Below are positions 17,454 through 25,842 of a stretch of DNA of 64,000 nucleotides, one piece after another. Numbering within the stretch: the first letter of the stretch is position 1; each line of letters begins with the position of its first letter. Where the stretch lies: positions 124,001 to 188,000 of the forward strand of contig JBHOQS010000002.1 in assembly GCA_042408875.1 (NCBI GenBank), in the 5' to 3' direction. Position numbers and translations under genes: made by a program. The notes below the pieces were generated by a model that saw only the letters and a list, made by a program, of their open reading frames with translations, searched no databases and was not told the origin of the DNA. The DNA comes from JBHOQS01 sp042408875 (GTDB lineage: Bacteria > Chloroflexota > UBA11872 > JBHOQS01).

Positions 17454-18581
17454 TCACTGGATCGACAGCATCCGCTCCAGCGCGACCCTCGCCCAGCGCG
17501 CCGTCTCGTCGTCCACCTTGATCTGGTTGATCACCTCCCCGCGCACCAGCGCTTCCATCACCCAGGCGAGGTAGGCTGGATGGATGCGATACATGGTCGA
17601 GCAGGGACACACGATCGGATCGAGACAGAACACCAGCTTGTCGGGATGCTCCTTGGCGATGCGGTTCACCAGGTTGATCTCTGTGCCGACAGCCCACTTC
17701 GTACCAGGCGGTGCATTGCTGATGACTTTCACGATGTACTCTGTCGAGCCGTTGTCGTCCGCCGCCTGCACGACCTCGTAGCGGCACTCCGGATGCACGA
17801 TCACGTTGATATCGGGATACTTCTTGCGCGCCCACTCGATCTGCTGCACGGTGAACCGCTGGTGCACCGAGCACCACCCGCGCCAGAGAATAATCTTTGC
17901 CTCGCGGATAGCCTCAGGGGTATTCCCACCCAAGGGCTGGTTAGGGTCCCAGACGATCATCTCGTCCAGGCCGATGCCCAGCTTCACGCCAGTGTTACGC
18001 CCCAGGTGCTGATCGGGGAAGAACAGCACCTGGTCACCGCGCTCGAACGCCCACCGCATTGCTCCCGGCGCATTCGAGGAAGTACACACAACCCCGTCGT
18101 TGCGGCCCACGAAGGCCTTCAGGTTCGCCGCCGAGTTCATGTAGGTGATGGGAACGATGCGCTTATCGCTGATCTCCGTGAGGGCGTCCCAGCAGTCCTC
18201 GACGTCGTAGATATTGGCCATGTCGGCCATGGAGCAGCCGGCCTCGAGGTTCGGCAGGATGACGATCTGGTGCGGCTGGCTCAGGATATCGGCCGTCTCG
18301 GCCATAAAGTGCACGCCGCAGAAGACGATGTACTCGGCATCGGAACGCTGGGCCGCGAGTTGGGAGAGCTTGTACGAGTCACCCCGGAAGTCGGCGAACT
18401 TGATGATCTCGTCCCGCTGGTAGTGGTGGCCCAGGATGACCACCTGCCGGCCCAGCGCCTCCTTGGCGGCGGCAATACGCTGGTCGAGCTCCTGCTCGCT
18501 CATTTTCAGGTACTGCGGCGGCACCTTGGGGCGCTCGTCGAGCTGCAGTCCTGTCACAGAGATGACGGGCGTGGTGACCAT
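17454..18581 (-). CDS. nadA: Quinolinate synthase A
   Basis: 375 residues from ATG 18581, with GAGGAGGT eight bases upstream (the frame extends to 18677 without support). It condenses iminoaspartate with dihydroxyacetone phosphate on a 4Fe-4S cluster. The three cluster cysteines fit VFCGVHFMAETA, VVCTSSNAPGA and PIVCPCSTMYRI. Other hallmarks are ILGHHYQRDEI, NLEAGCSMADMA, FFPDQHLGRNT and HPECRYEVV. The length matches the longer Bacillus-type NadA. It is divergent from the cysteine desulfurase that could supply its cluster. Confidence 0.97.
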   Translation of the reverse strand: MVTTPVISVTGLQLDERPKVPPQYLKMSEQELDQRIAAAKEALGRQVVILGHHYQRDEIIKFADFRGDSYKLSQLAAQRSDAEYIVFCGVHFMAETADILSQPHQIVILPNLEAGCSMADMANIYDVEDCWDALTEISDKRIVPITYMNSAANLKAFVGRNDGVVCTSSNAPGAMRWAFERGDQVLFFPDQHLGRNTGVKLGIGLDEMIVWDPNQPLGGNTPEAIREAKIILWRGWCSVHQRFTVQQIEWARKKYPDINVIVHPECRYEVVQAADDNGSTEYIVKVISNAPPGTKWAVGTEINLVNRIAKEHPDKLVFCLDPIVCPCSTMYRIHPAYLAWVMEALVRGEVINQIKVDDETARWARVALERMLSIQ

Positions 18582-18928
18582 GGGGATGTGACCTCCTCGT
18601 GAGCGTCGTGAACGTGCGCGCTGTTCCGTTGCGCCAGCTGCACGAGGCACATGCCCCGCGCGCAGACAACGGCCCATGCCATCGGCGAGGTCACCGGATT
18701 CCTCCTCGATGCCTGCCGACCGCGGCCCGCTCCCCGGCGCACTCGGGCGGTGACCACGATCCGGAGGCTGCGGCTGGCCGGGGGATTGCCGGTCCTCAGG
18801 CGCCCGGCTGCCCGCAGCTACGGAAGGGCTCTTTGGCGTGCTATTATCGTAGCAGGATGCTGGCTAGATTATAGCGTATCTCTGGAAGACAGGCGCACAT
18901 CCCGCAGGGAGCGCGCCGGGAGCAGGCG
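18582..18928. other. Divergent nadA / desulfurase intergenic region
   Basis: 347 bases. Near the desulfurase end, TGCTA-TTATCG-TAGCA (18840-18855) can form a small hairpin and TAGATTATAG follows, likely part of the promoter zone. No -35/-10 pair with good spacing could be fixed, and no known operator was recognised. Confidence 0.45.
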
Positions 18929-20110
18929 ATGATCTACCTCGACCATGCCGCCACGACGCCGCTGGACCCCCGCGTCTTAGAGGCGATGCAGCCATTCTTC
19001 AGTGCGCGCTTTTACAACCCGTCAAGCATCTACACGCCGGCGAAAGAGGTGCGGCGCGCCGTTGAGTGGGCGCGCGAGACGGTCGCCCAGATCTTACACG
19101 CCCGCCCGACCGAGATCATTTTCACTGCCGGCGGCTCCGAGAGCGATAACCAGGCGATCAAGGGCGTAGCCTTCGCTAACCGCCACCGCGGCGACCACAT
19201 CATCACCAGCCAGGTCGAGCACCACGCCGTGCTGCACACCTGCGAGTACCTGGAGCGCGCCCATGGCTTCCGTGTGACCTACCTGCCCGTAGATCGCTAC
19301 GGCCGGGTCGATCCAGCCGACCTGGAGGCGGCGATCGATGATCGGACCATCCTGGTTACGATTATGCTGGCGAACAACGAGGTCGGCACGATCCAGCCGA
19401 TCCCCGAGCTAGCGCGCATCGCCCGGGCGCGCGGCGTATACTTCCACACCGATGCCGTGCAGGGGGGCGGCGCCCTAGACCTCAACGTGCGGCGGCTGGG
19501 TGTGGACCTGCTGTCGCTGTCGGGCCATAAATTCTACGGCCCTAAGGGCACTGGTGTGCTCTACGTTCGCCGCGGCACCCAGATCGATCCGCTGATCCAC
19601 GGCGGCAGCCAGGAGCACGACGAGCGCGCCGGCACCGAGAATGTGCCGGGGATCGTCGGCCTGGCCACTGCCCTTCAGCTGGCCTACACCGACTTCGAGG
19701 CAAAGATCGCGCACCTGCGGCGGCTGCGCGATCGCCTGATCGAGGGCGTGCTGTCAAGCTGTGAAGGAGCGATGCTGACCGGCCACCCGACCGAGCGGCT
19801 GCCGAACAGCGCCAGCTTCTGCTTTGAGCACGTCGAAGGCGAATCGGTGCTGCTCAACCTCGATGTGCTGGGCATCTGCGCCTCCAGCGGCTCGGCCTGC
19901 ACTGCCGGCTCCACCGAGACCTCACATGTGCTGCGTGCCATGGGTATTCCAGAGAGCTGGGCGCGCGGGCAGCTCCGGCTCACCGTGGGCCACGAGAACA
20001 CCATGGACGAGATCGAGTACGTCCTGCGCGAGCTCCCTCCAATTGTGCGGCAGGTGCGCGAGCTCGCCACCGCCGGCAGCCCGACGACGGCAGCAGTGGG
20101 CCGGGCGTGA
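18929..20110 (+). CDS. Cysteine desulfurase (NifS/IscS family)
   Basis: 393 residues, ATG 18929 with GGAG upstream. It is PLP-dependent: YLDHAATTPLDPRVLEAM opens the protein, the PLP lysine is in SLSGHKFYGPKG, and the reactive cysteine is in SSGSACTAGSTETSHVL (class I loop). It removes sulfur from cysteine for Fe-S clusters and other thiolation. NifS-like proteins can also release selenium. Placement opposite nadA matches the nad/nifS arrangement of bacilli, where the desulfurase matures NadA. An esterase gene faces its 3' end. Confidence 0.95.
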   Translation: MIYLDHAATTPLDPRVLEAMQPFFSARFYNPSSIYTPAKEVRRAVEWARETVAQILHARPTEIIFTAGGSESDNQAIKGVAFANRHRGDHIITSQVEHHAVLHTCEYLERAHGFRVTYLPVDRYGRVDPADLEAAIDDRTILVTIMLANNEVGTIQPIPELARIARARGVYFHTDAVQGGGALDLNVRRLGVDLLSLSGHKFYGPKGTGVLYVRRGTQIDPLIHGGSQEHDERAGTENVPGIVGLATALQLAYTDFEAKIAHLRRLRDRLIEGVLSSCEGAMLTGHPTERLPNSASFCFEHVEGESVLLNLDVLGICASSGSACTAGSTETSHVLRAMGIPESWARGQLRLTVGHENTMDEIEYVLRELPPIVRQVRELATAGSPTTAAVGRA

Positions 20111-20172
20111 GACCCGCCTTGGAGCTTCTGGCCCTGACGCGTCAGGGCGGCGGGACCAGGTGGTGGGGGCGG

Positions 20173-21219
20173 CTACCGCAGCCAGCGATCCAGGAACGGG
20201 AAGCCCTGGCGGCCACAGAATTCGTGCTTCCCCTCGAAGATCTCATAGCCGAGCCGCTCCGGCGCACCCAGGAGCTTGTAGGCACGGCGCACCTGCTCCA
20301 CTGCCGCGCGAGTGGCCTCCACCGGAAAGATGTGGTCTTCCGTGCCGCTCTCGATGAAGAGCGGCCGCGGCGCAGTGAGGCAGGCGATGTCGGCCATCTC
20401 CGCGTACCTCAGGATGCCCGGGATGTAATTGTCCTCGCAGTGGCTGATAGACATTATGCTGTCATGGAAGGAGTTCAGGTAGCCGCTGACCAGCGCGGCC
20501 TTGATGCGTGTGTCGAGAGCAGCAGTGAACAGCGTGATCATGCCTCCGCCGGAGATGCCCAGACAGCCGATACGCGCTGGGTTAACCTCCGGCCGGCCCT
20601 CCAGGTAATCCACCGCACGCATGGCATCCCACACGCGGATGCCGCAGACGGTCCGGCCCAGCAGGAGCGCAGCCAGGGACAGCTTGCGACAGGATGCCTT
20701 GCGCGCGCTCTGCTGGATGTCTTCCGGCTCACGGCGCTCGCCGAAGCCGTACTGCTCCGGGGCGAGGGCTACGTATCCGCGGCGAACAGCCTGAAGGGCG
20801 AAGTCCTGCTGGTACTCGCCCGGCTCGGTGCGCTGTGTCCCATCTTCAGCGATCCCGACAATCTCGTCTTTGCCCCGGCCGTGGCCGTGCAGGCAGATGA
20901 GCGCCGGCCGCCGCTCCCCCGGTTTCAGGTCGCTGGGAATGAGCAGCCACGCCGGCACAGGCGTCTGCGGACGGGTCCAATAGAGCACCTTCTCCCGCAC
21001 GTAGCCATCGAACTCCTGCCGTTCCAGCACTTGCGGCTTCAGTACACCGACTGGATCGTCGAAGCCACCGAGCAGGTCTAGCAGCGTGGCAGTCAGGCGA
21101 GCGCTCCAGAGCCGCCACTCAGCGAGCGACGTAGCCCGAAAGGCCAGCAGCGCAGCACGGCGCTGGTAGAGCGCTTCGATGTAGGGGTACGGACGCAGAT
21201 CGGGCAGCATCTCTGCCAT
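20173..21219 (-). CDS. Alpha/beta hydrolase, acetyl-xylan-esterase/dienelactone-hydrolase-like
   Basis: 348 residues. The alpha/beta-hydrolase core shows PALICLHGHGRGKDEI (oxyanion region), the nucleophile in GCLGISGGGMIT, an acid in ESGTEDHIFP and the histidine in EGKHEF. There is no signal peptide, so it is cytoplasmic. It probably acts on esters of sugars or related small molecules, but the substrate is not evident. The start (ATG 21219) has AGGAG upstream. The leader contains short tandem repeats (21248-21318). Confidence 0.82.
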   Translation of the reverse strand: MAEMLPDLRPYPYIEALYQRRAALLAFRATSLAEWRLWSARLTATLLDLLGGFDDPVGVLKPQVLERQEFDGYVREKVLYWTRPQTPVPAWLLIPSDLKPGERRPALICLHGHGRGKDEIVGIAEDGTQRTEPGEYQQDFALQAVRRGYVALAPEQYGFGERREPEDIQQSARKASCRKLSLAALLLGRTVCGIRVWDAMRAVDYLEGRPEVNPARIGCLGISGGGMITLFTAALDTRIKAALVSGYLNSFHDSIMSISHCEDNYIPGILRYAEMADIACLTAPRPLFIESGTEDHIFPVEATRAAVEQVRRAYKLLGAPERLGYEIFEGKHEFCGRQGFPFLDRWLR

Positions 21220-21247
21220 CGGCTGCTCCTGAAAGACTACTCTGTTT

Positions 21248-21318
21248 TACGCAGTACGCAGTACACGGTACGCAGTACGCAGCACCATTTGCACCATTTG
21301 CACCATAATTTGCGCCAT
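21248..21318. repeat. Clustered short direct repeats in the esterase leader
   Basis: Repeats of ACGCAGT (four copies around 21248-21282) are followed by three near-copies of CACCATTTG (21282-21308). They lie 29-100 bases upstream of the esterase start on the minus strand. Confidence 0.8.
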
Positions 21319-21329
21319 ACAACGGCAAC

Positions 21330-21351
21330 GGGCGAAGCGTACGCTTCGCCC
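21330..21351. repeat. Perfect 22-bp palindrome in the esterase/selB intergenic region
   Basis: GGGCGAAGCGT followed directly by ACGCTTCGCCC. No T-run follows on either strand, so it is not a typical terminator. The rest of the 393-base gap (21220-21612) shows no gene; I checked it for a tRNA-Sec and saw none. Confidence 0.8.
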
Positions 21352-21612
21352 GCTACGTGGTCGAGAACTGAGGCCGACGCTCCTCGCTACCGGGAGACCC
21401 CTCCGCGGTCAGCGAGAATGAGCGCCGGCCAGCACATGCCCGATGAACTACCCATTCTCCACATCACCTCCTTTCGTCCCTGCCAGGGTATCACGCTGGA
21501 ACGACGCTGTCAACGCATTGCCCATTCCTGCCTCGGTCACAGTAGTCACGCCAGGAACCAGGAAATGCGGAAGAGCGAGAAAACAGCTTGACGCACCATA
21601 CAGCGCCCGGCT

Positions 21613-23520
21613 ATGCTCCCAGATAGACGTAACGAGGGAGCGCTGGGCACAGTGTATACCATCGGCACTGCAGGACACGTTGACCACGGCAAGTCTACCC
21701 TCGTGCGGGCGCTCACCGGGATCGACCCCGACCGCCTTCAGGAGGAGAAGGTGCGCGGCATGACGATCGATCTCGGTTTCGCCTGGCTCACGCTGCCGAG
21801 CGGTCGGGAGATCAGTATCGTGGATGTGCCCGGCCATGAGCGCTTCATCAAGAACATGCTGGCTGGTGTCGGCGGCATCGACGCCGCACTGCTGGTCATC
21901 GCCGCCGACGAGGGGGTGATGCCGCAGACGCGCGAGCATCTGGCCATCCTCGACCTCCTGCACGTGCGCAACGGCGCCGTTGTGCTGACGAAACGAGACC
22001 TGGTGGACGAGGAATGGCTAGAGCTCGTCAAGGAGGATGCACGCCAGGTCCTGCTGGGCACGACGCTCGAGCGTGCGCCGATGGTGGCGGTCTCGGCGCT
22101 GACCGGCAAGGGGCTGGACGAGCTGGTCGCGCTGCTCGACCGGCTGCTCGACCAGACTGTGCCAAGGCGCGATGTGGGGCGCCCGCGCCTGCCGATCGAT
22201 CGGGTCTTCTCCATCGGCGGCTTCGGGACCGTTGTCACTGGGACCCTGCTCGATGGCTCACTGCACGTTGGCCAGGAGCTCGAGGTACTGCCGGCCGGGC
22301 TGCGAGTACGTGTGCGTGGCTTGCAGTCGCACCGGCAGAAGGTCGAGCACATCGCGCCGGGCAACCGTGTGGCGGTGAACCTGGCCGGTGTCGATACGGA
22401 TCAGCTTCAGCGCGGCGATATGCTCACGGTCCCGGGCGGGCTAAGCGTCGCGCGCGTGCTCGACGTGCGCCTGCGCCTGCTGGAGTCGGCGCCGAAGCCG
22501 CTGGCGAACTCCGCCGAGGTGACCTTTCATACGGGCACGGCTGAGCTGTCGGCCAAGGTCCGCCTGCTCGACCACGACGAGCTAGCGCCGGGCCAGAGCG
22601 GGTGGGCGCAGCTCCGGCTGGCCGGGCCGGTTGCTGTTGCCAAGGGTGATCTCTTCATTATCCGCCAGCCATCGCCCAGCCTGACCCTCGGCGGCGGTGA
22701 GGTCGTGCATGTAGGGGCGGTGCGACGGCGCCGCTTCCGCGACGACGTGCTAGAGGAGCTCCAGGTGCTGGCAGAAGGCGACCCCGAGGAGGTGCTGCTC
22801 CGGCTTGTGCGGCGCCGCGAGCCGGTAGAGCAGCGCACAGCGCTGGAGGCCAGCGGGCTGGCTCGCCAGGTAGCTGAGCCGGCGCTGGCAGCCCTGCTGC
22901 AATCCGGCCGCCTGATCGCCCTAGGCCAGACGCTCGTCACCGCTGAGGGGTGGGAGGAACTTGCCGCCAGGCTGCGAGCTGAGCTCCAGGGCTATCACAG
23001 CACGTATCCACTGCGCGCTGGCATGCCGAAAGAAGAGTTGCGCATGCGCGCACGGCTGAACGCGCGGGCGTTCGCTGAGGCGCTTAGCCGGCTCGTGCAG
23101 GCCGGTGTGCTGCTCGACAGCGGCACGACTGTGCGGCTGCCGGAGCACGCCGTGCATTTCGATGGCGAGCTGGGCCGCCGAGTGGAGGCCGCGCTGGCTG
23201 CGCTGGCCGCCGACCCCTTCAGCCCGCCAGGCCTGGCCGAGCTCCAGGCCCGCTATGGCCTGGACGAAGAGGTGATCGGTGCCCTGGTCGAGGCCGGCCG
23301 CATCGTGCGGCTCAGCCACGACGTGCTCTTCACGCCTGAGGCCTATCGGCAGGCTGTGGCGACGGTGACTGAGATCATCCGTCGCGAGGGAAAGGCCACC
23401 GTGGCGCAGGTGCGCGACGTGCTGAACACCTCGCGCAAGTATGCGCTCGCGCTGATGGAGTACTTGGACGCCCAGCGCATCACCCGCCGCATCGGCGACG
23501 AGCGTGTCCTGGCACGCTAG
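21613..23520 (+). CDS. selB: Selenocysteine-specific translation elongation factor
   Basis: 635 residues as drawn; GTG 21652 (the codon before YTIGTAGHVDHG) is an equally good start. It has a GTPase domain (GHVDHGKST, then DVPGHERFI and TKRDLVD), a SelB-type linker (KVRGMTIDLGFAWLTLP), EF-Tu-like domains 2 and 3 (VFSIGGFGTVVTGTL), and C-terminal winged helices (about 370-635, including FSPPGLAELQARYGLDEEVI and VAQVRDVLNTSRKYALALMEYLD) that in the family bind the SECIS hairpin. It delivers Sec-tRNA to in-frame UGA codons. selA, selD and selC are not in the window. Confidence 0.93.
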   Translation: MLPDRRNEGALGTVYTIGTAGHVDHGKSTLVRALTGIDPDRLQEEKVRGMTIDLGFAWLTLPSGREISIVDVPGHERFIKNMLAGVGGIDAALLVIAADEGVMPQTREHLAILDLLHVRNGAVVLTKRDLVDEEWLELVKEDARQVLLGTTLERAPMVAVSALTGKGLDELVALLDRLLDQTVPRRDVGRPRLPIDRVFSIGGFGTVVTGTLLDGSLHVGQELEVLPAGLRVRVRGLQSHRQKVEHIAPGNRVAVNLAGVDTDQLQRGDMLTVPGGLSVARVLDVRLRLLESAPKPLANSAEVTFHTGTAELSAKVRLLDHDELAPGQSGWAQLRLAGPVAVAKGDLFIIRQPSPSLTLGGGEVVHVGAVRRRRFRDDVLEELQVLAEGDPEEVLLRLVRRREPVEQRTALEASGLARQVAEPALAALLQSGRLIALGQTLVTAEGWEELAARLRAELQGYHSTYPLRAGMPKEELRMRARLNARAFAEALSRLVQAGVLLDSGTTVRLPEHAVHFDGELGRRVEAALAALAADPFSPPGLAELQARYGLDEEVIGALVEAGRIVRLSHDVLFTPEAYRQAVATVTEIIRREGKATVAQVRDVLNTSRKYALALMEYLDAQRITRRIGDERVLAR

Positions 23521-23534
23521 TCCTGGCACGCGAG
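23507..23534. repeat. 14-bp tandem duplication across the selB stop
   Basis: TCCTGGCACGCTAG (containing the selB stop) is followed at once by TCCTGGCACGCGAG; one mismatch. Confidence 0.85.
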
Positions 23535-23631
23535 CTGCTCGCTGCCTGGCCACCAGCTCGGAATGGCTTCCCTCGCCACAGCAGCGTGCCCGGGCCAGCT
23601 ACAGTGCTGGGCAGCGAGTAGGAGATACTAC

Positions 23632-24537
23632 ATGGCAGACTATGGCAGGCCAGTCGAGTTCGGCTTCTTCCTCGTCCCGAATGCCGATGAGTACCCGGAA
23701 CTGCTCAGGCAGGCTGAGCTTGCCGACCGGCTCGGCCTGGACTACATCGGCGTCCAGGATCACCCCTATCAACGCCGCTTTCTAGACACCTTCACACTCC
23801 TGGCAGCGCTCGCCGCGCGCACCTCGCGGGTGCGCCTTTTCCCGGACGTGGCGAACCTGCCCCTGCGCTCTCCGGCGATGATCGCCAAGGCCGCGGCATC
23901 GTTGGACCTGATCAGCGGCGGACGGTTCGAGCTCGGCCTGGGCGCCGGCACCTTCTGGGATGCCATCTGGGCCATGGGCGGGCCGCGGCGCACGCCCGGC
24001 GAGGCAGTGGCAGCCTTAGAGGAGGCCATCGCTGTCATCCGGCTGATGTGGAGTGGCGGGCGCGGCCTGCGCTACGATGGCCGGCACTACGCCCTGCGCG
24101 GTGTGCACGCCGGGCCAGTTCCGGCGCACCCGATCAGCATCTGGCTGGGCGCGTACGGGCCGCGCATGCTAGCCCTCACCGGCCGCCTCGCTGATGGCTG
24201 GGTTCCCTCCGCGCCGTATGCCCCGCCGGAGAAGCTTCCGGAGATGCAGGCGCGCATCGACGCAGCTGCGCAGGCGGCCGGTCGAAACCCGGCCGCGATC
24301 AGGCGGTTGTACAACGTCAGCGGGCGCATCACCGATGGCGCGGCCGGGGGGCCGTTTGAGGGCCCGGTGGAACAATGGGTAGCGGAGCTCAGCTCCCTCG
24401 CGCTCGACCACGGTATCGACACCTTCATCTTCTGGCCGGCGGAGGCTCCAACGCAGCAACTGCGCCGCTTCGCCGAAGGGGTGGCTCCACAGGTCCGGGC
24501 CATCGTGGGACAGCGCCGGGTTGGCCGCCCGGCATGA
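23632..24537 (+). CDS. LLM-class flavin-dependent oxidoreductase
   Basis: 301 residues from ATG 23632, with TAGGAG seven bases upstream. It has the luciferase-like TIM-barrel pattern: EFGFFLVPNADEYPELLRQAELADRLGLDYIGVQDHPYQ, SPAMIAKAAASLDLISGGRFELGLGAG (split here for length) and IWLGAYGPRMLALTGRLADGWVPS. Such proteins use FMN or F420; the cofactor cannot be told from the sequence. The gene lies between selB and a zinc-finger gene on the same strand, with gaps of about 110 bases on both sides. Confidence 0.88.
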   Translation: MADYGRPVEFGFFLVPNADEYPELLRQAELADRLGLDYIGVQDHPYQRRFLDTFTLLAALAARTSRVRLFPDVANLPLRSPAMIAKAAASLDLISGGRFELGLGAGTFWDAIWAMGGPRRTPGEAVAALEEAIAVIRLMWSGGRGLRYDGRHYALRGVHAGPVPAHPISIWLGAYGPRMLALTGRLADGWVPSAPYAPPEKLPEMQARIDAAAQAAGRNPAAIRRLYNVSGRITDGAAGGPFEGPVEQWVAELSSLALDHGIDTFIFWPAEAPTQQLRRFAEGVAPQVRAIVGQRRVGRPA

Positions 24538-24645
24538 GCGCATGGCATGCGCTCTGCTACACCGGGCAGTGCCCAGGGCGAGCAGTTCGTCGCCGGGCGG
24601 GATGCCGGGGAGGGGCCGGAAGGCCGGCAGGAGGTGAAGCGCACG

Positions 24646-24858
24646 ATGCGAGAGATCGGACAGTACCGGTGTGCAGAGTGCGGCGCCGAGTTCGAGAGCC
24701 GTGAGCTGCTCACGGCGCACCAGCGCCAGGCTCATCATGAAATCGAGCGGCAGGCTGGCGGACCAGAGCTCGGTGCGCAGGACCTGCGCTGTGTGCAGTG
24801 TGGCCAGGAGTTCCGCAGCCGCCAGGAGCTCGAGACGCACCTCCGCCACGCCCATTAG
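24646..24858 (+). CDS. Small protein of two C2H2 zinc fingers
   Basis: 70 residues from ATG 24646, with GAGGTGA nine bases upstream. Nearly the whole protein is two classical C2H2 fingers: YRCAECGAEFESRELLTAHQ...H and LRCVQCGQEFRSRQELETHLRHAH, each C-x2-C-x12-H-x3/4-H, joined by a 20-residue linker. C2H2 fingers are common in eukaryotes and rarer in bacteria (Ros/MucR type is different). It could bind DNA, RNA or a protein. Its stop overlaps by four bases the stop of the convergent oxidoreductase gene. No function is assigned. Confidence 0.82.
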   Translation: MREIGQYRCAECGAEFESRELLTAHQRQAHHEIERQAGGPELGAQDLRCVQCGQEFRSRQELETHLRHAH

Positions 24859-25838
24859 CGGCGGGCCAGCGCATATGCCTGATCGATCAGCTCGACCGCA
24901 GCCAGACAGTCGGCGATGGTGGCCAGCGGCGGTTCGCCGCGCTGGAAACGGGCCAGCGTATCCACCACCAGGCCAGGATAGGAGGACGCCGGCAGGTCCA
25001 CCGCCTGCTCAACGCGCCGGCCGGGGGTGGCCACAGTGAGGGTGCTGCCAGTCTCGCTGATGTAGAGATCGCCTGCTGCAAGCCGCCACTCGCTATCGCC
25101 GCCAGCAAGGTCGGTCGGATAGACGTAGCCCGCCTCGACGATGCCGGTGACGCCACTGGCACTGCGCAGGCCCACGACAGCGTACTCTTCGATGCCCAGC
25201 CCGTACACACGGTGACTGAGCTGCGCCCAGGCCACCTCCACCGGCTCCTGCACGATGGCATTGAAGAGATCGATGCCGTGGATGCCGAGATTGCGCAGTG
25301 GCCCGCCGCCGGAGAGGGCCGGGTCCAGCATCCAGCTGCAGTTCCAGCGAGGATACCGCGACGGATAGCCGTTGACGATGCGGGCATGCACCAGGCATAA
25401 CCGGCCGAGCCGGCCGGCTTGCCGGGCTCTCTCTACCTCACCATAGAAGGTGGAGAGCCGCCGCGGCAGAGCGACGGCGGCAAAGGACGGCCGCAGCCGC
25501 TCGGCGAGCTCAGCGAGCGGGCGCACCTCGCTGGCCGAGCGGCCGAGCGGCTTTTCCATCAAGAACGGCAGGCCGCGCTCCAGCAGCAGCCGGCAGAGGC
25601 GCGGCATGTGATCGTGGCGGCCAAAGGCGATCACGAAGTCCGGCTTCGCTGCATCCAGCGCCTCCTCAGCCGTGGCATGGGCCGGGCAGCCGAGCTCCGC
25701 AGCGAGCGCCGGACCGGCCGTGCTGGTGCTGTCAGAGAGCGCGACGACGCGCGCCCCAGCCTGGTGCAGGCCGGTGACATACATGCTGGTATGCCAGTGC
25801 GCGGCTTCGAGAATGACAACGCGTAGTGGCACAGACAT
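24855..25838 (-). CDS. Gfo/Idh/MocA family oxidoreductase, divergent N-terminus
   Basis: 327 residues. The family lysine is in LMEKPLGRSASEV, and GGGPLRNLGIHGIDLFNAI is the usual C-domain signature. The N-terminal nucleotide loop reads VVILEAAHWHTSMYV rather than the common glycine-rich GxGxxG/A, so cofactor binding may differ. It starts four bases after the SDR stop and is the last gene of an operon: mutarotase-like, SDR, then this gene. The set fits oxidation of a sugar or polyol. Confidence 0.85.
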   Translation of the reverse strand: MSVPLRVVILEAAHWHTSMYVTGLHQAGARVVALSDSTSTAGPALAAELGCPAHATAEEALDAAKPDFVIAFGRHDHMPRLCRLLLERGLPFLMEKPLGRSASEVRPLAELAERLRPSFAAVALPRRLSTFYGEVERARQAGRLGRLCLVHARIVNGYPSRYPRWNCSWMLDPALSGGGPLRNLGIHGIDLFNAIVQEPVEVAWAQLSHRVYGLGIEEYAVVGLRSASGVTGIVEAGYVYPTDLAGGDSEWRLAAGDLYISETGSTLTVATPGRRVEQAVDLPASSYPGLVVDTLARFQRGEPPLATIADCLAAVELIDQAYALARR

Positions 25839-25842
25839 CTGC

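Noticed and set aside
21220..21612. tRNA-Sec (selC) near selB
   Set aside because: No acceptor/T-arm pair or TCA anticodon stem of the right size could be folded in this gap.
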